NCBI RefSeq assembly: GCF_963678635.1
Contig: NC_087063.1
Span: 45,984,101-46,048,100 of the forward strand
Reading direction: 5' to 3'
DNA length: 64,000 bases
Source of the DNA: Symsagittifera roscoffensis
Taxonomy: Eukaryota; Xenacoelomorpha; Acoela; Convolutidae
Shown: positions 56,630-64,000 of the stretch, one piece after another
Layout: each line of letters begins with the position of its first letter
Position numbering within the stretch: the first letter of the stretch is position 1
Position numbers and translations under genes: made by a program
The notes under the pieces: generated by a model
The model's input: the letters and a program-made list of their open reading frames with translations, nothing else
The model's database searches: none
Told to the model about the DNA's origin: nothing

Positions 56630-57151
56630 TGTTCCGACTTTCGATACGAAAGTAACGAATATTTGTGCTCGGGGTGGGTTTTTTTTTTCTTCAGACAAAC
56701 TTCGACTTTTTAACTAGCCGTTTTTGACGGAATTTTTTTATATCATTCGAAAGCTATTGCTGTCCTGAGCTTGAATTTGAAATAAAATTTTACCTGTGAT
56801 TATTTTTCGTAAAGTTATGGGGGTTTAAAGATTGCCATTTTGGCCAATTTGGGACAATTAACGCGCGATAAATTTCGCGCTATTAACGCGTCAGCGAGAT
56901 TTAATCCGTCTTAGAAATCGTTCCAAATTGGTTAATTATTTGCCATAATTGGTTTGTTACAAGGAGCGAAATCTATCCTTTTGTACCTTATATGGCGTGT
57001 TGGGGGATGATTTTTATAAAAAATTTCACATTTTAGAAAAAAAAATTTCTTTTGTTTTATTTCATTGAATTTTTAATGTTAGTACTGCTCCATAAATCTT
57101 AAAAGGCAGTCGAAACTTTCAGGGCTTCGCCCTGATACGAGATGTCTTGTT
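56630..57151 (+). mobile_element. M-family element, copy 11
   Basis: Forward full-length copy with intact 5' hairpin. Sister of copy 8 through the first ~310 bp. Its tail reads ATACGAGATGTCTTGTT. Confidence 0.85.
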
Positions 57152-57634
57152 ATGCTTTCGTATTTATAATTTCTACAAAATTTTTATAGTTTTCATTGGT
57201 TCTTTATATACGTCTTTCATTAGTGCTGACATTGTGACAAGTCGATACCAAAAGGGAAACCCTTTCCATCATTGTAAGTTTTTGGGTCGATGCATATGCT
57301 TGAATTAAATTTTTATTTCTACTACAGTTTTTACCATTCGGAATATAGAAGTACTTGATAATATAACACGCAAACACTATGAACTACTCAAAAAAGTTTT
57401 TGAAATAACTTCTAAGATATAAATTTTTATAAATTTATACTTTTTGGAAAGATCTCAGAGGAGCAGCCATGATTCTCCTGACATCGAAAAAGAGTTAATT
57501 TTTAAGGCGGCTCTGGAAATGTTCATTAGCTGGAAATGATTTTCAGCCAAATCTCTTTTTTGCTGCACCTATATTTCATTGAAATATAAAATTTCCAATT
57601 GCTTAACATTTAACTGCATTTTAAGATTTCTGAT

Positions 57635-57880
57635 TCATCGGATTGATTTGAGAAACAGTATCCTCAAAGCTTCTTTTTTCTCCTCTCTCTTGCTCGCTTG
57701 TTCCTCTGTGAGTCTGATCACACTCAACATGGAGTCATCGATCTCTCCGATCGAGCTCATCCGGTCGTGAGTCATCTCTCTTATGACGTCATCTGGGCTG
57801 CTTTCTGTCACGTTCCGTTTCAGCATCTCGGCCACACAATGTCTCTCAAACACCTCAAGCATCTGACGAAGTTGACGCTT
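57635..57880 (-). CDS. TRPM-type cation channel, last exon (C-terminus)
   Basis: 82 codons with stop; acceptor TTGTGTTCAG, phase 0. Reads KRQLRQMLEVFERHCVAEML, then SPDDVIREMTHDRMSSIGEI and LTEEQASKREEKKEALRI. It aligns with the TRPM C-terminal region, where 'FEEQCVEEYF' is followed by a heptad coiled coil that assembles the tetramer. No kinase or NUDT9-type domain follows: the stop comes 14 residues after the coiled-coil stretch. Confidence 0.8.
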   Translation of the reverse strand, partial: KRQLRQMLEVFERHCVAEMLKRNVTESSPDDVIREMTHDRMSSIGEIDDSMLSVIRLTEEQASKREEKKEALRILFLKSIR

Positions 57881-57929
57881 CTGAACACAATTCAAATTCC
57901 TTTTCAGCTTATTTTACCAGCATGACAGT

Positions 57930-58070
57930 TATAACTGCCATGTTGCGCGACCCATGTTGCGACTTTGCGCCAGCATGTTGCGACTTTGCCCGACCCATGT
58001 TGCGACTTTGCGCGACCCCTGTTGCGACTTTGTGCGACCAATGTTGCGACTTTGTACGACTCAAGCCTCT
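57930..58070 (+). repeat. ~24-bp tandem repeat in TRPM intron
   Basis: Five to six units of CATGTTGCGACTTTGCGCGAC (23-24 bp). The open frame on the minus strand (repeating AKSQH) reflects the period. The GC content contrasts with the AT-rich intron. Confidence 0.85.
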
Positions 58071-58149
58071 TGCGGGACTATGAAATTTCGGTCGCAGAAA
58101 GTCCATTTCGGCTATCCATTTCGGTCGCAACATGAGTCGTGGAACTCGG

Positions 58150-58195
58150 CCCGGGTAGATCCAGGGGCGGATTTATGGGGGGGGGGGATTACCTT
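58150..58195 (+). other. GGGCGGATTTATGGGGG motif with G-run
   Basis: CCCGGGTAGATCCAGGGGCG is followed by GATTTATGGGGGGGGGGGA. This resembles an edge of a dispersed repeat, but only one instance is present in the window. Confidence 0.35.
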
Positions 58196-58635
58196 TTGGT
58201 AGTATCTGAAGACATCCATTTCGGTCGACTAACTCGAAAGGTTTCTCGAAAGGCGCCAATATATATTAAAAAAGCTCGGAAAATCAATGGTCGACTTAAG
58301 ACGAGCTCGACAAAACTTCCAAAATTTTTTGAAAATCCTTCCTTCCACACCCTTAGATCTGGTTAGATCACTCAAAAATGTCAATCACATATAAATTGAT
58401 TAGTAAACTTCTTATTTCTAGTAACGGAAAAATTAACTATACACATTTTGTGGGATTTTAACTATCTACATTCACTTGAAATTGTGATACCCTATAGCAT
58501 GACTTTTGCGTGATTTGCTTGTGGTCTAGGTATTCATCAGCGTTGCTAAATAACAGAAAAAAATACACTAGATGGTTCGAGTTAATAAGATAAACAGCTC
58601 GCATATTGGTGATTTTATTTGTAGAGGATTTTAAC

Positions 58636-58754
58636 CTGCTTGCTGGGTCTCTGATGTTTGGGACGTCCGTTCTTTTTGCAGCAGCAGAACAGTTTGCAGC
58701 CAATCAGCCACACTGACTCGAAGATGGAGAACGGCGGAGGAAGAATGGTCTTCC
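58636..58754 (-). CDS. TRPM-type cation channel, penultimate exon
   Basis: Acceptor GAATTCAG, donor CAG|GTTAAA. Reads KTILPPPFSIFESVWLIGCK, then LFCCCKKNGRPKHQRPSKQ. The LPPPF turn after the TRP-box tryptophan is diagnostic for TRPM channels. It joins in phase with both flanking exons. Confidence 0.85.
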
Positions 58755-61373
58755 CTGAATTAGCAACACGTTGACGAAAACTAAGCGTGGAGTTCCAAAA
58801 ATCAGGGGTGTTTTGGATAATGAGGTAAGGGTATTCAGAGTACGCCAGATTTCAGGAAATTGAGGCCCTGGCTACCCAAAGGGTCCCCTTAGGAACAATT
58901 TAGCGACATCATCTTTTTTAGGTCCACCAAGTTTAAAGTTTTTCTGAAGGAAGCACCATTGGGTCAGTAATTTAAGGTATAACCCAGCGCCAAGAGAGCA
59001 AAAATTTTCAACAAGGATACTGTGCTAGTTACTGTGCAAGTAGCATTGAATGCTCCGACTACAGCCTAAAAAAATACAAAAAAAAGGGTTTTCAAATTTG
59101 TTTTTTTTTTCAAAAAATGTTTTGACTATTTTTTGCATAAAAAATTTTTTGGATTTATTTTTTTGAATTTTTGAAGTTTTTAATTTCCAAATGGCGCAAA
59201 AAAACTATTCATGAGTAAAAACAAGTTTCCACGGCCTAAATTAAGCAAAAATCAGCTATTGTAAGACTGCTCAATCGCATTATTCGCTCGAATTTAGACT
59301 AAAAATCAAAAATTTTAAACCTGTTTTTCTTGATAGGGAAATTTTTTTGGCAATTTTCTTGATACTGGGAAAATTTTTTGGCAATTTTTTAGTGTGAATC
59401 GAATCGCGACTGAAAGGGCTTGAATATTATATATCACTCAACCCAATCCAATATTTTTTTTGGTACCTGATTTTGGGTGGAAAAAAAAAGAAAAAAAGAA
59501 AAAAAACTAAAACATACCCGAATACAAAGGTCCTCCCCATTTTCAATGGTCGGAACAAAAAGAGTCAAACGATCGTTTTAGTGTTTTGGGTAGGGATTTC
59601 CGACTTGAAATTGGGGCTTTATTTGCATTTACATCTCCACCTGCAAATTTTTACTATTAAAATAATTGTTCGCATTATTTGTTGTTAGTTACTCTTGCGA
59701 TAACGAATACACCTTGGGCGGCAAAGGTCTTAAGATCAAATCTGATAGAACATATTTTTTTTACGAACGAGAAATCTTCCGTTTCAAAACAAATTTTCGG
59801 CGTATTATTCGTATCGAATGTTTTGTCGATTTATTTGCCACATCGTATAATTTTTTTTTGAAACTTACATTGTAACTGCTTTTAATGTTTTGATTTACTA
59901 CTGCTGTTTGCAATTTTTTGACATCGTATGCAATCTATTTTGTATTTTTTTTCGCTTAAAAAGTGTCTTCTGCCCAAATGAGTTTTGTTTATTTTTTACC
60001 GGCATACATACCTAATTTTGAAGCGTTTCGAGATAAATATAATCTTTTTGGTCACTGGATTGCACAAATCGCTAAAATCTTAACAAAAATTACAGTTCAA
60101 ATTGTTCAAGACAAAGTTTTTCGGTTTTTTTTTTAAAATTTTTTCCAGCTTGATAGCTTTCTGTTTATACTATGTTGGCCTTATAGCCTTATATTGCGTC
60201 TTTCGCGGAGCAAAAAAAATTGTGCGTGTGTGTATTTCAAGGGCAAGGGGGACTCAATAATTTTCAAGGGCAAGGGGGTCTTAAATTGTTTTGAATTTTT
60301 TCGGCTTTTTTGTTAATTTTCTTTTTCTGTTTTTTTTTTTGGTTTAAAGGTTTTGGTCTATGTTATATCGGCTTAGTGCCCTCGTATTTTTTCTTTTTAC
60401 GAGCAAATAAAGTTTTGTTTTTGTGTGTGTATGTGTGTGTATGTGTGTGTCTGTTTTGAGGGTGAAGGGGACTTGTTAAATTTTTATAAGTCTTGTTGAC
60501 TTTTTTCGGCTCAGAAGGTTTATGCTAAGGTATTTTCGGCTTTGTTACAGCTTGATAAGTTTTCGTCAGAGGCGAATTTTACATTATATTGCCTTGGCAT
60601 GTTTTTATTTCAAAATTAGCCTGATTCATTTTGACATACCTTCTTTTTTTCGACAATTTCGACATACATAAGGACATGAGGACTAAACTAACATGAGGAC
60701 TAATTAGGCAATGACAAACAAATTTGGTCTCCATACTTAACCTTGTAAAACCATAAAATTAATGCTCGTGCGAGGTGGGGAGAAAAAGGGGAAAAAAGCC
60801 CAATTTGGTCAGCCTAAAATTTCGGACGTTTTTTTATTGGACACGCTTTCAAAAGTAAAAATACAAGTTATGTCACTTCGGCGAACGTTATGTGTGGAAA
60901 CTAGCATATTAAAGGGTTCTCTAAGACATGTGTTTGCTTTCCAACTGAAACTATGCCTTTAATTTTTTTTATCATGGCTGGATTGGATCAAGCTTTTCAG
61001 TTCTATCGATCTTGGTAAGTTCACCAAGGATAGCCGTTTGTTATACATGTAGCATCGAAGCGTTCAACAACGTTTTTTGAAAACTGGGTTAAAGGGCTTC
61101 AATATGATACCACACTTTACACACTACAAGCTTTCTTTGAGATAGACAAAATCAGGCGGCAAAAAAATTCGGCCGACGCCATAGTTACTTACCACATAAC
61201 GAGAGTGGTATTTTTTGGTTAAAAACCATTTCGCAGTCTGCGTTCAAAATCCCATATCCGAGTTTGTATTTGTACATTTAGTTACATAATCAAATCGTTT
61301 TGCAATGGAATTGTGAAACGACTTTTCGAGTCAAAAATCAATAAAACAATTCGGGCGAAGAAATAGTGTTGAC
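58755..61373 (-). other. TRPM intron (2.6 kb)
   Basis: No element recognised. Contains T-runs near 59090-59160 and a GGGCAAGGGGG duplicate at 60241 and 60268. A TG-rich microsatellite (TGTGTGTATGTGTG) lies at 60420-60455. Plus-strand frames here are chance. Confidence 0.6.
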
Positions 61374-61521
61374 CTTTGAACTCGTGGTTGAGCCAATACA
61401 TCTCCGTCTTCCACTCCTCGTCCGCCTTCTCGATCACGTGGTCAAAGATGCCCTTGTACATGGCAATGAGTAAGTTCATCATCAGTGCATTCCCGATGAA
61501 CATGAACGCCACAGACATCAG
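61374..61521 (-). CDS. TRPM-type cation channel, pore-end/S6 and TRP-box exon
   Basis: 49 codons plus one base; acceptor TTGTTGTTAG, donor AAAG|GTCAAC. Encodes the end of S6, LMSVAFMFIGNALMMNLLIA, then MYKGIFDHVIEKADEEWKTE and MYWLNHEF. The 'NLLIAM' helix plus 'ADxxW' TRP box and 'NHEF' (for 'MEYH') match TRPM subunits, Ca2+- or cation-permeable tetrameric channels of cell membranes. Upstream exons (melastatin homology region, S1-S5) lie beyond the window. Confidence 0.85.
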
Positions 61522-61689
61522 CTAACAACAAGCATTGTATTTATGTTGATTGGAGTCTGCTGAAATATTTCTCGCCCCTTTAAGCCCCCCCCCTCCCTAA
61601 AAAGTGGTAGTTCAACGGTTAATGATAGGCGGATTAAGGACTTAGTAACGACGATTTTGCAATAAAGGGAATAGTTAAAGACCTCCGTT

Positions 61690-62005
61690 GATTCATTGAC
61701 TTTGTGTTCGACTTTATGTTTCGACCGACTCGACTATATGTTTCGACTTTGAGGTCGACTGTAGAGCCTTCTCGAATATGGATTTTCGGTCGAACTCAGA
61801 CATGTGTTCGACCCGCCTGGGTCGAAACATAAATCTTAAACCTCGACCAGGGTTGTCAAGGTCGAATTCTCAAAACTACGTGTTTTGTATCGTCTCAATT
61901 ATGAAGACCCAAGATCAGTTCGGCTTGGTCTATTCACAATCGGGTGAAAAATAGGTTACAGTTTTTATGCTAGCGTTTACAAATTTTAAAATTGGTAACG
62001 TGTGT
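61690..62005. repeat. TCGA-rich leader of the minisatellite
   Basis: Irregular GTTCGACTTTATGTTTCGAC, GGTCGACTG and GACCCGCCTGGGTCGAA words, not yet a regular array. May be the source sequence of the adjoining satellite. Confidence 0.5.
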
Positions 62006-64000
62006 GGGAGAAAAGTTCGACCCTAGTTCAAGCTGGATTCGTCCCTAGTTCGCCAGTTCAACTCTGATTTGACCCCGATTCGACTCTAGTTCGACCCTAG
62101 CACGTTCCTGATTTGACACTAGTCCGACGCTGATTCGACTCTAGTTCGTCCCTGATTCGACTCTAGTTCGTCCCTGATTGGACTCTAGTTCGATCCTGAT
62201 TCGACTATTGTTCGACCCTGATTCGACCCTGATTCGACTCTAGTTCGCCCCTGGTTCGACTATAGTTTGACACTGATTCGACCATGATTCGACTCTAGTT
62301 CGTCCCTGATTGGACTCTAGTTCGATCCTGATTCGACTATTGTTCGACCCTGATTCGACCCTGATTCGACTCTAGTTCGCCCCTGGTTCGACTATAGTTT
62401 GACCCTGATTCGACTCTAGTTCGACCCTGATTCGACCCTAGTTCGACCCTGATTCGACCCCATTTCGTCCCTGATTCGACTCTAGTTCGACCCTGATTCG
62501 ACTCTAGTTCGCCCTGATTCGATTCTAGTTCAACCCTGATTTTACTCTAGTTCGACGCTGATTCGACTCTAGTTCGTCCCTGATTCGACTCTAGTTGGAC
62601 CTTGATTCGACTCTAGTTTGACCCTGAAGCGACCCTACTTCGTCCGTGATTCGACCCTAGTTCGTCCTTGATTCTACTCTAATTCGACCCTGATTCGACC
62701 CCAGTTGGACCCTGATTCGACCCCCATTCGTCCCTCATTTGACTCTAGTTTGACCCTGATTCGGCCCTGATTCGTCCCCGATTCGACTCTAGTTGGACCA
62801 TGATTTGACTCCAGTTCGACCCTGATGCGACCCTAGTTCATCCCTGATTCGACTCTACTTGGAGCGTGATTTGACTCTAGTTCTACCCTGATGCGACCCT
62901 ACTTCGTCCCTAATTGGACCTCAGTTCGTCCCTGATGCAACTCTAGTTGGACCGTGATTCGACTCTAGTTCGACCCTGATGCGACCCTAGTTTGTCTCTG
63001 ATTCGACTCTAATTCATCCTTGATTCTACTCTAATTCGCTCGTGATTCGACCCTAGTTCGACCCTGATTCGACCCCATTTCGTCCCTGATTCGTCTCTAG
63101 TATGACCCTCGATCGACCCTGATTTGATTCTAGTTAGGCCCGGATTCGGCTCTAGTTCGACCCTGATTCGACTCTAGTTCGATACCGATTCGACCCTAGT
63201 TCGACCCTGATTCAAACCCAGTTCGTCACTGATTCGACCCTAGTTCGATTCTGATTCGACCCTGATTCGACTCTAGTTCGTTCCTGATTCAACTCTAGTT
63301 TGACCCTGATTCGACCCTGATTCGACTCAAGTTCGTCCCTGATTGGACTCTAGTTCGATCCTGATTCGACTATTGTTCGACCCTGATTCGACCCTGATTC
63401 GACTCTAGTTCGCCCCTGGTTTGACTATAGTTTGACCCTGATTCGACTCTAGTTCGACCCTGATTCGACCCTAGTTCGTCCCTGATTCGACTCTGGTTCG
63501 CCCTGATTCGATTCTAGTTCAACCCTGATTTGACTCTAGTTCGACGCTGATTCGACTCTAGTTCGTCCCTGATTCGACTCTAGTTGGACCTTGATTCGAC
63601 TCTAGTTTGACCCTCAAGCGACCCTACTTCGTCCGTGATTCGACCCTAGTTCGTCCTTGATTCTACTCTAATTCGACCCTGATTCGACCCCAGTTGGACC
63701 CTCATTCGACCCCAATTCGTCCCTCATTTGACTCTAGTTTGACCCTGATTCGGCCCTGATTCGTCCCCGATTCGACTCTAGTTGGACCATGATTTGACTC
63801 TAGTTCGACCCTGATGCGACCCTAGTTCATCCCTGATTCGACTCTAGTTGGAGCGTGATTTGACTCTAGTTCTACCCTGATGCGACCCTACTTCGTCCCT
63901 AATTGGACCTCAGTTCGTCCCTGATGCAACTCTAGTTGGACCGTGATTCGACTCTAGTTCGACCCTGATGCGATCCTAGTTCGACCCTGATGCGATCCTA
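62006..64000 (+). repeat. 22-bp TTCGA minisatellite with ~1-kb higher-order period
   Basis: About 90 degenerate units of CTGATTCGACTCTAGTTCGACC (22 bp), running off the window end. Variant units (GGACCATGATTTGAC, GCCCCTGGTTCGACTATAG) recur in the same order 989-1033 bp apart, the difference being a 44-bp (two-unit) deletion. This shows a second-level repeat: 62310-63340 versus 63343-end. Confidence 0.92.

Noticed and set aside
58458..58703. 81-codon minus frame overlapping the TRPM penultimate exon
   Set aside because: Wrong frame for the exon; the real frame (KTILPPPF...) lacks an ATG and is set by splicing.
62006..64000. CRISPR-like array
   Set aside because: Units are contiguous 22-bp repeats with no unique spacers, in an animal genome.

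Overview
The window looks like genomic DNA of an AT-rich invertebrate animal. The animal-type genes have short exons, GT..AG introns of roughly 100-2600 bp and T-rich ...TTTCAG acceptors, and they sit in a sea of repeats and decayed transposons. The phylum cannot be fixed from the sequence. No prokaryotic operon, CRISPR array, rRNA or intact tRNA is visible.

Region 1 (1-23505) is almost entirely repetitive. A segment of about 4.9-5.7 kb is tandemly duplicated (copies begin near 1, 5694 and 10573). Each copy carries a fragment of an unrecognised protein-coding family on the minus strand and an AT-rich satellite unit. The first two copies also carry a broken SET-domain gene and a 180-bp minisatellite. 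The third copy grades into a long array (about 11.3-23.5 kb) of ~3.25-kb satellite units. These contain perfect 17-bp inverted repeats, a tRNA-like module and a local 345-bp triplication.

Region 2 (23505-33695) holds a decayed Ty3/Gypsy pol fragment (minus) and an intact intronless dephospho-CoA kinase gene (DCAKD-like, plus, 26816-27517) overlapped by a small ORF. It also holds an inverted pair of ~525-bp short elements ('M family') and a five-exon minus-strand gene of unknown identity (29843-31935).

Region 3 (33696-48660) is transposon-rich. It contains a non-LTR retrotransposon (LINE) remnant with endonuclease and reverse-transcriptase motifs, and two MULE-type DNA transposase remnants. 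One MULE remnant has a FLYWCH-like zinc finger and is bracketed by inverted 15-bp minisatellites. There is also a 1.6-kb foldback palindrome packed with ACCGCTC-type repeats, more M-family copies and a nested TIR element.

Region 4 (48956-64000) carries the 3' halves of two membrane-protein genes on the minus strand. One is a PAPS transporter of the SLC35B3 type (four exons, 48956-50966; N-terminus not located). The other is a TRPM-type cation channel (three last exons, 57635-61521). Five M-family copies lie between them, two of them clearly recent sisters. The right edge (62000-64000) is a TTCGA-rich 22-bp minisatellite with a ~1-kb higher-order period, lying upstream of the last visible TRPM exon and probably inside its next intron.

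The genes show no operon-like cooperation. The window is three or four ordinary animal genes separated by repeat growth, duplication and nested insertions.
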